Part shown: one piece after another, positions 47,953 through 59,884 of the stretch
Layout: the number at the start of each line of letters is the position of its first letter
Position numbering within the stretch: position 1 is the first letter of the stretch
Assembly: GCA_019915015.1 (NCBI GenBank)
Contig: JAHBBC010000032.1
Coordinates: forward strand, 1-64,000
Direction of reading: 5' to 3'
Source: Auriscalpium vulgare
Taxonomy: Eukaryota > Basidiomycota > Agaricomycetes > Russulales > Auriscalpiaceae
DNA length: 64,000 nt
Notes under the pieces: generated by a model
Databases searched by the model: none
What the model was told of the DNA's origin: nothing
Seen by the model: only the letters and a program-made list of their open reading frames with translations
Made by a program: the position numbers and the translations under genes

Positions 47953-50877
47953 TCAGGGTTTGGAACGCGAGCCCAATATCTCCGCATGCCTATGCGACCC
48001 AGGAGTGGGCGATATCTCCCGGGCCCGCATTATCTTGCGCGGGGGTCCCCTGTCCGCGTCCTCTCCTGCCTGGGACAGGTCCTCATCGCCCTCGGGCCTC
48101 CGCTTGTTCTGTGCAATCGGGATCAGTCCCTGCGCGCTCGGCGAGTCCCACGTCGCCTTGACCTTCATGCGCCAATTGTCCACGTCCTTCTCCATCTGCT
48201 GGTACTCCGGCTTCCCGTCGTGCCAGGTAAGCGTTTTCCTGTTGAACCCCACCCGCAGCAAGATGTCCGTAATTTCTTCGTACCGGTCGGCCAGGGCTCG
48301 CTTCGCATAGGCGTCGCGCAGAACATGGTATATCTCCTTCACCGCCTTCGTCAAGGCCGGCGAGAAGTAAGGGGCGAAGTTGTTGACTACGCGTTGCTGG
48401 AACGCGTCGGGTGACGTCATCAATTCGAGCTTCGCGTTGGCGATGTTCGTTCCATTGGGTTGCTCAAATGCGATGCGCATGAAGGCGCGGAGTTCGGCGT
48501 TTTGCTCCTTAGACGTGCTCCAAGTCGTGCGCGGTCGGCCGGGGCCTTCCCGATAGAGACCGATGAAGCATAGTACCCAGAAAAAGGATTCCAGGTCGTG
48601 GATGGACGTATGCAGAATGGACTTGGGCCTGGAGGTGACGTCGAGACTCTCCTCGTTGGACGGGGAAAACAGGTCTGGATCGTCAATAACTTCGTACTGC
48701 TCGTAAGGCGCTTCGTCACCGTGTGCAGGGGCAGTGGCTATTTTGGTAGGCACGGGGGGAGAGATCGGTTCGACCGTCTTTGTCGAATCGCCATTGATGC
48801 CGTAGGCATTGGATGTAAGCACCTCGTAGCTCATGAACGCTAACGTGCCCTAGGAGCTGTATGAGTAACGTGGGTCAATAAAAGGGAACTTGACACGCAC
48901 CACACTGCGGACGTCGTCCGTTAGATGTTCGTAGTCTTCCCATGCAATTGCGTGATCCAAGTCGATGAGTATGGCAGAGTGGGGAGTCGGACGACTGGTG
49001 AGCAATATATTGCCATAGCTGATGTCTCGATGCAAGATGCCTCGCTTGTACAACCATTGATGGCCTTCATATTTAAATGAATTTGAGGCCAAAAGAAGCG
49101 GAGCATATGCTCACCTCCAATAGCGTCGCGGATTCCAATCAAGAGCTCGGAGATATTTTTGAATTTGAGGAGCGGATAGCCAGTGCTCGTGACCGCCAAT
49201 CGCGAGTGGACAAGATTGCGGGGAGGGAATGACCCCTCGTCGAACAAGAATTGGTCCAGTTCCCAAGAATATGCTACGCCTGGATTCCCACTGACCGGAA
49301 AGACAGCGCTGTCGACTTCGGATACCTTGCTTGACACTACCGAAGTCTCAACATGCTTCAGTTGAGTCAACTCGAGAACGATTGGGTTCCCTTGCGGCTT
49401 GACGCCCTTCCTGATGAGGACGAGCGTGTTGTCTTCTTGGTTGTTGATTCGGACCGTGCCATGTGAGTGGTAGGAGGCAACACCCCTGCGATCCGTCTTA
49501 GTCTTGCCCAGCCCCAGCTCAGCCTTCCCGTACAGCTCAGCCTTCCGGTACAGCTCGCCCTCCACTCCACGGCGCTCGTCCCGCCATGTGTCCTTGATGA
49601 CAAAGACCTGTGAAATTCGTATAGGACGTGAGCGTGCAGTGCCGACAGACGTGATAGCGGCGAAGACTTACGCTACGATCCTTCTCTGGAAGCTTCATTT
49701 CGTCCCAACGCCACGCCCTCCAGACTCGCGTTGCCCGTCCGCGAATGACTTCCCCTCGGGCAAGGCTCAGCGCCTGGTACAAGACGAACCGTTCTTGATC
49801 CTGTCCCTCCGGCCACGCCACACCGTCCTCCCGCAGAGGCTTGTCCACGTCAACGACCCAGAGCGTTTGATATGCGTCAGTGGGGTTCAGGCTGCGGTCG
49901 ACCATGTACGATGGCAAGGGCTGCAAAGGATTGCCATCCTCGTCTTCCTGATACAAGAGCATCGTCGGGTCCCATCCAAGGTCAGACGGACTCTTCACGA
50001 GTAGGCCCACGATGACGCGGATGAATGCCTTCGGGTCCTGGAGAATACATCAGCATCATGCCACAGCGCGCTGTCGATCAGGACTCACATCGTGCGCGTC
50101 GACAGACTTCGAGGCCAGGCTGCCTGACCGATCGACATGCCACACAGTCAGAGACCGTTTGGCGAAGACCAGGCCGTACATGAAACGACGATCGGGTTGC
50201 TCGCGGAAAGCCTGCCGAACGTAGCGGAGCAGCTGGATTGTCGCGAGCTTGGGTGATTTCGCCTGCTTGACTTCCAGAGGGACATGCACGCTCCGCCACC
50301 AAACGCGGCCGGTGCCCGTCTTCTTGAATGTCGCGACGATATCTGGACGCATGTCAGACATGAGCATGGCGTCCGACGTGGGGGCAGTGGAGTGTTCGTC
50401 GCGCCAGATGATGTCGAGCTTGTTGGCGGACGCGTCGGTGCAGAACTTTCGGACGCCTTCATCAACGTTGTTGTTGGCATGAACCCTGGCAGATCGGCGG
50501 GTAGGGAGAGGTTTGGCGAGTTCTTTGAGCATCTTGTGACACTGCGTCGTGATTGCGTTGAGAACGTTGGTCAGTGGCTCGTAGAGCACCTTCTCGTCCC
50601 GAGGGCGCAGTGGGAGACCAGTCCACTGAGCATTAGTGGTGTCTGTTGCCGCACTGTACTTGTTTGCCTGGACGAGCGCGTTGTAGACAGCGTCAACGAA
50701 GGAGGCAGGCACGATGTCGTCGCCGAACAAAGTTTCGAGTAGATCGGGTGTGTTGATGAATGCGCTGTGGCGGAGCTCGTACTTGACTGCCTTCTCAACA
50801 TCTGCAGCGAGGGTGCCGATGCTGTGAGTGAGAGCAAATGAGTGGAGGGCGAGAGGAGTGTTTTTGGTATCCGGCAT
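47953..50877 (-). CDS. FunK1-type protein kinase, copy 3
   Basis: Exons on minus (50877-50089, 50037-49672, 49607-49115, 49064-48901, 48849-47953) encode 902 aa, the longest of the three. Exons 1-2 are almost identical to copy 2; a few sites (IVATFKKTGTGR, HVDRSGS) instead match copy 1. Exon 3 is clearly diverged and has a small duplication, LYRKAELYGKAELGLGK, absent from the others. VFVIKDTW, the loop ILHRDISYGNILL and LIDLDHAI are intact, so an active kinase is expected. The C-terminal ~70 residues match copy 2. The variable part after MSYEVL (NAYGINGDSTKTVEPISPPV) may determine specificity (inference). Confidence 0.85.
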
Positions 50878-50918
50878 ACTGTTCGAGGGAAGGGTTTTGC
50901 ATGATTTAACACAGATTT

Positions 50919-50927
50919 AATTTTATA
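50919..50927 (-). promoter_or_regulatory. TATA box of FunK1 copy 3
   Basis: TATAAAATT on minus, same distance from the start codon as at copy 2. Confidence 0.5.
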
Positions 50928-51840
50928 GTTCTGAGGGTGTGGTCGTGTTTAATGGGCGAGTCAGAGGGGAACAATGGAAAAATAATGTTGAACTGGGTGA
51001 GTGTGGTCGCTGTCCAAGCTGCTTATCGCAAGGAACAAAGCTGGCACGTGGTCGTGTAAGCGCCCGGCGCGGAGCGGGCCGACGCAGGAGGACCTTTCAA
51101 TGCCGCCAGCTTGCCTTCAGCTCTCACGAAACAGCCATCAACCCCATCTTCTGCTCTCCCCCCTGTACATCTGCAGGGAGCTCGACACGCATGAAAATAT
51201 GACGATGAGAAATTATTAGCAAAACATGATCGTCCTTCAATCGGGCCCAGCCCCACAGGCTCTCTGGCGGCGATTCCGAGGTCGTCCACTGCCGCCCTCG
51301 ACGATGGTATACTGATACAGCGGGACATCACAGAGTCTGGCAGTTCAAGATACGCAACCGTCGCTGAGATCGTGCAAGACCAGTCGTCCGCGCTGTGCAA
51401 TGTTACTCAGGCTTTCACACGACATCGACGAGCACTTGGCTATTATTTTATTCCACCTGACTTCCGCAGAACGTCGGCCATCGTTTGGCGCCGCAATGCG
51501 TCGGACTGAATGGCCTATCTTGGATACGTGGCGCTATGCGCAATTGCGCGCTCTATGCCGAAGGGAACGTCTCCATGGTACGAGGCCGCTCAGCTGTGAC
51601 GTGGATATGCTACTGATTCAATTCTACCATAATAGATGTGAGGCCAAAGGTATTGAAAACAAATTGCAACGCCTTCCAGTGGTATTGCATACTAGCTATA
51701 CTCAGTGCCCTAGTACGAAACAACGTACCTTCTGCGCCTCACTGAACCGGACGTGGCACCCTGCGTGGTCGGGACTCTCCAGGTCTGTTGTCGATTCTCC
51801 CCATATAGTGCCTGACCCCTCAGTTCCGTGCCTATCTCAG

Positions 51841-52734
51841 ATGGTCTACTTGATTCTCGATGCCTATCGCCATCTACCGCGCAAGAAGAAGGCGCCACAG
51901 CAGCCTAAGAAGCTAAAGAAGCAAAAGAAGTCTGCGCGCATTACCCGGGGACCTTATGCTGGGTGTTACCAAGGCGGTGAGATGCGAGGAATTGTCTATA
52001 AGTTTAGTAGGTGACTCCGCCGCCCTGCGCTCGTCTGTCGTCCTGACTGATCTGTGCGATAGGAGTTCCGGTCTGTGTTTCTACTACGAGCCAGTAATCT
52101 TCAGCACTGTGGACGGGCACAGCGTCTACCCATTCAACGAAAACGAGATACGCTCTTGCACATACCCAGGTTCTAACCCTGCTAATCCTGACAATTTAGT
52201 GTGGACCGCGGCCGAGCATCAACAGCCGTCTTGGGGGCATGCAGATGCACGCCCAATTCCAGTCGGCTTCCATTTGCTCGCCCTTCTACGCCATGGCGTC
52301 CGCCACTGTAACCTCTCTTGTATTCTCCATCACGGACGACTGCTCCTCTCCTCCAGCTCAGCGCTATCGTGCTGCTCCGTACCAGGGAGCGTCGGGAGAC
52401 CCGCAGCCTGAGCAGGCGGTAGTACTACCGCGGGAGCAGCGTTGTGCTTCTGCTTGAATTCAACGCAACTCAGGACACTGAACCCAGGCTGCCGATCTCG
52501 CTTCCCGCTGGAGTTGATGCCGCGCTTCTCAAGTGCGTGGACGATATTGAGAGCGCGTTCCGCTCAATAGTGCCGGGGCTCGCTTTGCTCCGACTTCGCC
52601 GTGTGGACTGATCGCGTCGCTGTTCGTTGCTTTGGCTCTCTGTCTGTGAAGCGCGCGGCTCGGTCGTATGGACAACTGGGGCCCTTTTGTCACTCGCTGG
52701 TGAGGTTCTGGGCTTCACGGATCTATCTTGACTC
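51841..52734 (+). pseudogene. Truncated copy of the unknown FunK1-neighbour gene
   Basis: Duplicates 45395-46284. It starts MVYLILDAYRHLPRKKKAPQ and keeps SSGLCFYYEPVIFSTVDGHS. Relative to the left copy it has an in-frame 3 nt insertion after NENEI and then a 1 nt insertion near 52235 (CTTGGGGGCATGC against CTTGGAGGATGC), which shifts the frame. Homology ends at 52734, so the Ala/Pro/Thr-rich part and the C-terminal block are missing. Probably non-functional. Confidence 0.6.
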
Positions 52735-53977
52735 TGGGCTTGTACATGTGTCTTGCCGGCAGGAGTACTTTCACCGGGCAATTTCGGTTCTCCGGCCGCT
52801 GCCGCCCATCCATGTACTTCCTCCGAATCGTATTCGATAGATGCTCAAAGTTTAAGCAGTTATGTGACCATTAAACTCTACGCTTAACGCTGTAGCACAC
52901 GTGCGAGGGACGCTCATCTCGCCTGCGGGGATGGCTCGGGGATGGGCTGGGTTCCACGGGGCCCATGGCCATAGCGCGTGGCGCACGCGTGTTTCACCTT
53001 CAGGCCACCGTCAGCGCGCCACATCACTAGGACCCATCCATATGCATCTGTTGCGCCGGCGGGAGTTTCGTGTCTCTTTCGGCATCTGGCCAGGGCGCGC
53101 TCGCACGCAGCTCGCGTCGGCGGTTCTTCGGCCAGGCAGATGTCGTACCAGCCTATTCGCTGCAGCAGACGCGACGTGCTGTGCCGCGGACGTCGTCGAA
53201 CTTGCCAGCTGCAGCGTGCCAGCGGCGCACCACGCCTGCAGCACATGGCATGGCTGGTTCTCATGGCTGTCGCCTCCCTGCCACGCAGACATGCATGGAG
53301 TAGGTAGATATTGCTGTCGGCATCCGCGATTATCGTGGTCCTCTGGACGCAATGTACCTCCGGTGCAGATGAAATGCGCTTGGGAAAGTGCCTGGAGCGT
53401 GAAGCTGGAACTTAATATTGGGGTGACGTCGCTTACCTCACCGTATTGGAGGCTGTCTGACGGAGAAGATGGACTCAATTTAGCAGGATAACTTTTGAGC
53501 TACATCGCGATTCGCGAAGACTGCATTCCGTCTTCCTTTGAGCAGCCTAACGCCGCCGCCACCTGCACAACTAATATTGCCGAAGGAAGGTGCCGTACGC
53601 CTCATGTTCTCTTGCGTTGGCGATCGCAAATCCGAAGCAGCAGGCACTGGGCAATTGATCAAAGGGATCACATTATTCAACTATTCTATGAGACAGAGGC
53701 AAAGCTAATGCTACTTGTAGACAACGGCTACGAGGAGGATACGTCTAGGGATGGTTCTTGGGGTACAAAAGAGATGCGGAGAGCGGATTACGACAGTTCG
53801 GGGATGGTATCGAGATTATAGGTGGGTAGCGTGGGGCAATGATACATGAAAGCGGCTGACGAGAGCAGGAAGATGCAAATGATAAGTGACAGCGAAGATC
53901 TAAGTGGAGAGCAAGGGAGCAGGGAAGATGCGACGATGATGGGGGGTGCAATGCGGCGACGGGCGTGGCTCGATGGT
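52735..53977. other. Intergenic region
   Basis: No gene supported. Open frames on both strands (for example 52901-53491 plus) lack motifs. The right end is the 3' side of the inositol oxygenase gene. Confidence 0.4.
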
Positions 53978-55211
53978 TTACCAGTTCAGGGTCTCTGGGA
54001 AGAACTTGGCGATGAGCCCCTGGTAGTACGGGCGGAGCGTTTCGACGTCGATGGGCTCGTTGCTTTTGCTGTACAGGTCGTACGGGTTGAATACGCGGAC
54101 CGCGGCCAGTGCCTTTTCGTCCTTTTCGTTCGTGAGGTGCGAGTAGGCGCCTTCACGGTGCCACCTGTGATCCGGCGTCAGCACCGCGCTGCCACGGGAG
54201 ATGGAGGCTCTGCTTACGGGTAGAAGCTGTGGTAGCGGATCATGGCGAGCGCCTCCTCTGGGAGGCTGCTCTGATCTTTTAGGACGTTGTACAGGTACTG
54301 CGCGCGGCGTCAGCGTCAAAGCGCCTCCACACACAAGGACAGGTGCTTACCTCGTCATGCCCCCAGGAGATCATGACGTTGTCGAGCCCGCAGTGGGGCT
54401 TGTAGATGCCGTGCTCGGTGCTGTAGACTGCGTCCTGCGCGTCGGGGTTGCCCGCGAACGTGTCGGGGTAGATGTTCGCCTCGGAGAACTTGCATCCCAC
54501 GACGAAGGTGTCCTGCATGACGTTGATGAGCACGTCGAGGCACTGATGGGGGCGGCGCGGAAGCACTTACGCCGACGACGTCCCACTGGCCTTGGGAGCC
54601 AAACAGGAAGAGCAGCTTGCCCAGGTCGTGCACGAGCCCTGTGACCTGCATCCACTCGGGCTTCCCGTCACGGCGAATAGCCTCCGCTGTCTGAAGGAGG
54701 TGGTCAATCTGCGACAGGTCGGTCTGCATGTGGGACGCGTGTGAGCAAACACATGGGGGAAAAGGGCGCGGGCGGCACGTACGTCGGGGTCGGACTCGTC
54801 GATGAGGGTGTTGAGCATCTCGATGGCCTCCCAGACCCCCATGCGGGCGCGGACTGTGCTCTTGAAGTCGACGCGCGCCTGGATGTTGTACGCGACGGTC
54901 TGTTTCTCTGCACCGCCACGCGTAAGAAGGCGCGCGGGCGCTGAGCTAAAATATAGCCGCGTACCGTGCTGCTCCTTATAGAAGTTTTTGACGCGGTCGC
55001 AGGCCTCCTCGTACTGGCGGAACTGCGTCTTGTCCTTCGCCGCGTCGAACGCGGACTCGCCGTCCCACTGCAGCTGCAGCTTGGCGACGTTCACTGTGGA
55101 GATGCGGGTGAGCCACAGGCGAGCAGCGTGTGAAAGGCACGTACCATCGTCGACCGCGTCGGAGATGGCGTCGAGCTCGCGGCCGTCGAGAGCGGGGTGG
55201 GCGGCGGGCAT
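53978..55211 (-). CDS. MIOX: myo-Inositol oxygenase
   Basis: Seven exons on minus (55211-55145, 55093-54965, 54907-54783, 54723-54571, 54512-54351, 54297-54218, 54164-53978) give 300 aa, the usual size. The enzyme uses a di-iron centre and O2 to cleave myo-inositol to D-glucuronate in the cytosol, the first step of inositol catabolism. All expected ligand motifs are present: the His in [11 protein letters not shown], His-Asp in [12 protein letters not shown], His in ISWGHDEY, His in [10 protein letters not shown] and Asp in [18 protein letters not shown]-like [19 protein letters not shown] is also typical. The end KFFPETLNW is the normal C-terminus. No neighbour is clearly part of the same pathway. 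Confidence 0.93.
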
Positions 55212-58200
55212 GGTGGGCAGGTGGGTGGGTGTGTGGGTGAGTGGCACGAGGGCGGGGAGGGCGGAGAGGGCGATGGAGAGGAAACGGAGGAGAGTGCTGC
55301 TTATAACGGCGGGCGTCTAACGGCGAAACCAGATGAAGGGTCGGGAGCAGATCTTGTGGACGATGGCTTGGTCCTGGAAACGTGTCCACCCGAGAGCGGC
55401 AATGAGATCGTTGTCGGGATGTCCCTGATCTAGCGCAGGCGATGGCAGCACGCGCGCACGCCCGCCTCGGAGATCTGCAGCTTTGTCTCGTGTTCCGAAA
55501 AATGATGATTATTATTTCACCTGTGGCGTCTCGCCACCCTCGTTTTCCGTGCGGGTCCCCACAGGTTACACGCCGCATGGCAACGCGGTGATAGTGACGC
55601 GAAATGAACGCATGGAGTGTGTTTGGGGATGCGTGGGACGGACTGGGTACATACGCCGGATATGCGCCCAGCGCCAGACAGCTGACGAGCCGCAGCCCTG
55701 CGGTGCTTGCGCAGCTTCCGCGGAGCACCCCATCATCACGCTGCCACATGGTGCTGCACAAGTTGATCGCACGCCAACGGCTGACGCGGGGCAGCTGGAC
55801 ACACCCGCAGGCGGTACGCGGTACGTTCGTCGGCCACGTCTAGGCAACCGCGTCCGTTGCCACCCGCCGCGCCAGCATCTGTGCAACCCTGCAGATCGTG
55901 CTAAGAGGCGTTCCTTATTTCTTGCGATCCCGGTTGCAGGCTCGGAAGCAGCCACGTGGGCCATGCCTAGCATGACTCATCCTCGGGGTCTCGGAACTGC
56001 AAGGGCTGAACCAACCACGTGTGGCATATACAGTACAATTGATATTGAGCAGCAAGTAAGTACTCGAGAGCGACCTGGCCACGGTGGGCGTCCCGACGGA
56101 GGCTTCACAATATGCCATGACGTTGGAAGCCCTCGTGCCAGCTCGGAGATGGGGCCAAACACAACCTCTCCGATAATTCAGTTGTCTCCTCCTGCGACCC
56201 CACCCATCAATTTTCTGCGAAGCGCTACGAGGCAGCGTGAGAGCGACGTTGCGGGACGCGCTGCACGAACAGGGAACTTGATGCGGCCGCTCGTATCCAT
56301 TAAGCTCCAGTTCAGAACACGTCCATAGAAGACGTACACACCTCACCGCGCGGACTTGGAACCTAGAGCGATTTCCAACCAACCGTCGCAGGGTGGTTGA
56401 CAACATGGCCGCCGAAATACGCCATGAGGACGTAAACCCCAGTTCTTGACGCCAGCACATACGGCAGCTATGAGAACTCCAACGAAGCATTTGTCTCCTG
56501 AAGCTTCGCTTCGATCTCCTCCGATGCGCAGAGATGAGGGATACGTAGAGTGCATGTCCACGGAAGTTCGACGCTGTCCGCTGAGTCCCGGGCCCGATCC
56601 AGCCAAGCCAAGGGGCGCATCAGAGCATTCCGACAAGAAATCCATCGATGCATGACGAGGTTCCGCCGCGTCATGCGCATATCTGGGAGATTTGGCGAGA
56701 GAGGTGGTTGACTGAGATAAGCGGGTATCTGCGTGCCGAACAATCAATCAACAAAGCGCGTCCACAAGCCGAGGCAAGCCGTAACGTGGAGCGCCCGAGC
56801 CGCGACCGACCGACGGAGTGGCTGGGCCCTGGATGCTTGATGCCGGCTTGCCCAGTTGCAGACCGCGCGGTGTAACTGACAGGCCTGGTTGAGCATCGCG
56901 CCCATTGGACAAGCCTTCAAGGAGACTCCAAAGCGAGCCCGCTAGACACTTCGCCTGGAGCACATACTTACTTGCCGAGCTAGTCAGGGATGCCGTGGCT
57001 TTGCCCATGGGCATGCCAGTGCCACCAGTGGCAGCGGGGCCCGCCGTATCAGCAAATTTCAGAGGCGTTCGTGTCCTGAGCCTGCATAGCGCCGTTTCAC
57101 AAGGAGATAGGATGTCGACGTGCCCTGGGGCTGTCCAAAACGGCGAAGATTGAGCACGGATTCAGAAGCTCGGGAGTGGACGCACGTACTCACTGGCACC
57201 CATCCACGCCGCACCGCGCCCTCTAACGCCTCGTCCGCGGGCGAGTCAGCGGAGGCCCACAGGTACCGGGAGGCGACGCGAGCTAGGCTATCTCTGGCGT
57301 TGGGACTGCTGTGCAGCACACCAGGACTTGGTAATGGGCATCACATGATGGGCAGGCTCGCGGGGACCACGGAAGACCACGGTCGTCTGTCAGTGGGCAC
57401 TTCGGAGGCGGGCAATTCCATCAAGACAACGTTATGTGATGGGGGCGGCAGACAGCGACGAAGTGACTGAACGCAGGGGGGCCGTGCCAAGGCAACGAGG
57501 GCGAGGAGGTCGTGAGTGCGTGTGCGTCAAGGTCTGGAATATCGGCTCAGCGGTGTTGGTGTCGTCGGGGGTAAGTACAGGGTTGGTAGCCTCTCGGCAG
57601 CTTTCGTATTACTAAGACGGCAGTGGCTCTGAGTTTCCCACGAACATATCACAACCGCAGCACGGCGATCATATATATAACAGTCACGGTAGCAGCACCG
57701 CATGTCCCGCTCGACGACAGGCAAACGGGGCTTTGGTCACGGCCGCGGACGCGAGCTACTTCTGTTACATCCCAGTGCGTGTCTCAACCTGTCTCACGAT
57801 CCAGTCATCCAGTGCCCCTTTTACTGTCCCAATTTCACACACGGGGGCGGTTGGACGGAATGTCCGACACTTATGAATGCATTTGATATCCGCGCACGTC
57901 GCCTCGAGGCTATACTATGGCTGTCTGTTCCGCCCAAGGTCGGCAACGGAGACTGGTGTTTGCGGTGGTTGATGGGGCTAACTCGTCTAACGCGGGTCCG
58001 TCCTTACGCTAAAACGCGCGCTTAAATTGCTGCGCATCATTCTCGCCTGCGGACGCCCCGCCATTGCTAAAACCCGAGGGTTGATGTTCAAAATGTATTC
58101 GCAAGTCGGCGCGGCGCTAAAGTACACACTTGCCTTGTTCTCAATCCGTGCATGTACCCGTACTAACCTCAGCGCAGCCGCCGCCGCGCACACACGCCGC

Positions 58201-59361
58201 GGCTCCCGCCCGCAGCCCAGCCGCCTATATCGACGTCTGGCGGAGCGCATGGCGCGCAGGAACGCGACCACGTCCCGATCCATCTGTGCATCTTGTCCAT
58301 CGGGATGATTCGGCTGCTGCGAGCTACGTATCAACAGTTATCTTTCTCAGCAGGTGCAGCAAGCTCTGCGGCCTGCGGGGCCACCGCGCCAGGTGACGAG
58401 ATGAGCATGAGGTTGCAGGAGGTTGCCTAGCCTTCCGTCGCATAGTAGCTTCTTCGGCTTCGGGGATCGCCTAGGTCAGGGACCCCTCGCGATCGTGCTG
58501 TCGCAACTCGGATGCGGTACACGGGGCGCCCGCAGGCTGGGCCCGTCCGCGGCGCCCGTCGTCACTCCTACGCGGATCGGGGACGGGAACTGGCGGATCG
58601 CAGGCGAATGTTTATGGGAAACATCCAGTTTCAAACTGTCCGCGCTCGGGGTGGGCCTCCTCGACCCCGTCATCACCGTGGACAGTTGCCTCCGCCCACT
58701 CCCCTCCTCTCCCCTCCTCCTTGACGCCGTGACGGTGCTGTTCTGTTTACGCTTTAGAGTTTTAGGGCAGCGCCGGAGCCGAAGCATTCAGACCACGCGG
58801 CGCCGTGCCCTGTTTCAGACGCTGCCGGCGGCGACCATGACGACGACACATATAAAGTCGGCGCGCGGGATTGCACCAATGTTTTGCCACCCCCGTTGAT
58901 CGGGAGCCGCCCACAAACTAGTGCAGCGGAGCTGGTGCTGATGCCGTGGCCATTGATGCTGATGCCAACCCTGGTCGTGCACGCGCAGCGCAGCGGCGGA
59001 GGAATGCCATTGGGTGTGCTATATCTCCGTATGCCGTGTTGGCCAGGTCCCCGAGGGTGCGCCGGATTTTCTGCGGTGTCTTCAGTTGTCTTCATCGTGT
59101 CCGCCCGCGTCCAGCTCGAGCGTGTGTATCTCGGAGATTTGGCAGCGTACCCCTCGCCGGCGGCCAGTGGCGGAACGACTGTCTTCCGCGTCGGCAACGG
59201 AGACGGCAGCCGGTGTAACTAACTGCCCGCTATGCGTCGATGCGAACTCGACCCTGTGGCCCTTAATGACTCCAAATACCAACAAAATAGCATGCTGCTC
59301 TCTTGGCTGCAGCCCACCGCGCGCCAGGAATTTGGTATGTCATCGCTAAAGCTGCAATCAT
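55212..59361. other. Long region without a supported gene
   Basis: About 4.1 kb upstream of the inositol oxygenase gene. Open frames occur on both strands but show no conserved motif, no long stretch with a consistent splice pattern, and no repeat shared with the rest of the window that I could see. A TATAAAG occurs near 58853 without a convincing gene after it. It may hold fast-evolving or non-coding genes I cannot detect. Confidence 0.4.
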
Positions 59362-59784
59362 TTATCTGATGACTTCAAGTTCTTCTGTTGGATCCACCTC
59401 TTCCTCATCCCGGTGTGCCCCGATGACGATGTGAGCCGCCGCGCAGCCCGCAGCCGACCAACGTTCAATCAGACCGCCCATCTCGCAACTGCGAACGCTC
59501 CAGCAGTGGGCGCTGGGGTGACTCCACAAGCGGTGGTGATGATGCGTTGGCATTGCGCCCCGAGAAGCTGTGATATCATAGATTGGCTCGAGAAGTGAAC
59601 GGTATTCTTGTCGCAGTAGATAGTAGATAGCCATCTCGACTCCGTTTGTTGCCTCTCTTTTCTGAATTGAAAGAATATTCGGTTCGCTCGAATATTGTAT
59701 CCCGCCAAGCCGACATCGTCGCAGATCTGATAAGATAATATGGACCTGCCACGCCAAATAATCGACGTCACCATTTGCCGCCAT
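59362..59784 (-). CDS. Possible small intronless gene
   Basis: An uninterrupted minus-strand frame of 140 codons opens with ATG (MAANGDVDYLAWQVHIILSD) and contains VEMAIYYLLRQEYRSLLEPI. It ends in an acidic EEEVDPTEELEV segment. No family is recognised. It would be divergent from the HAD phosphatase gene, with only about 100 bp between starts. It may be a chance frame. Confidence 0.2.
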   Translation of the reverse strand: MAANGDVDYLAWQVHIILSDLRRCRLGGIQYSSEPNILSIQKREATNGVEMAIYYLLRQEYRSLLEPIYDITASRGAMPTHHHHRLWSHPSAHCWSVRSCEMGGLIERWSAAGCAAAHIVIGAHRDEEEVDPTEELEVIR

Positions 59785-59824
59785 TGCTTGGTACTCCACC
59801 TCCACACCTGACAGTCCTAGAGCA

Positions 59825-59830
59825 TATAAA
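59825..59830 (+). promoter_or_regulatory. TATA box of the HAD phosphatase gene
   Basis: TATAAA 55-60 bp upstream of the ATG at 59885. Confidence 0.5.
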
Positions 59831-59884
59831 TTGCGTACGACAACCCAGCAACAACCCCTAGACTAGACGAACCTACAAACAACA

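Larger units (their letters stand above)
49672..52734. repeat. Segmental duplication unit, right copy
   Basis: Same orientation as 43334-46284. After 52734 the sequence is unrelated to the left copy, so the unknown gene lost its 3' half here. Confidence 0.8.
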
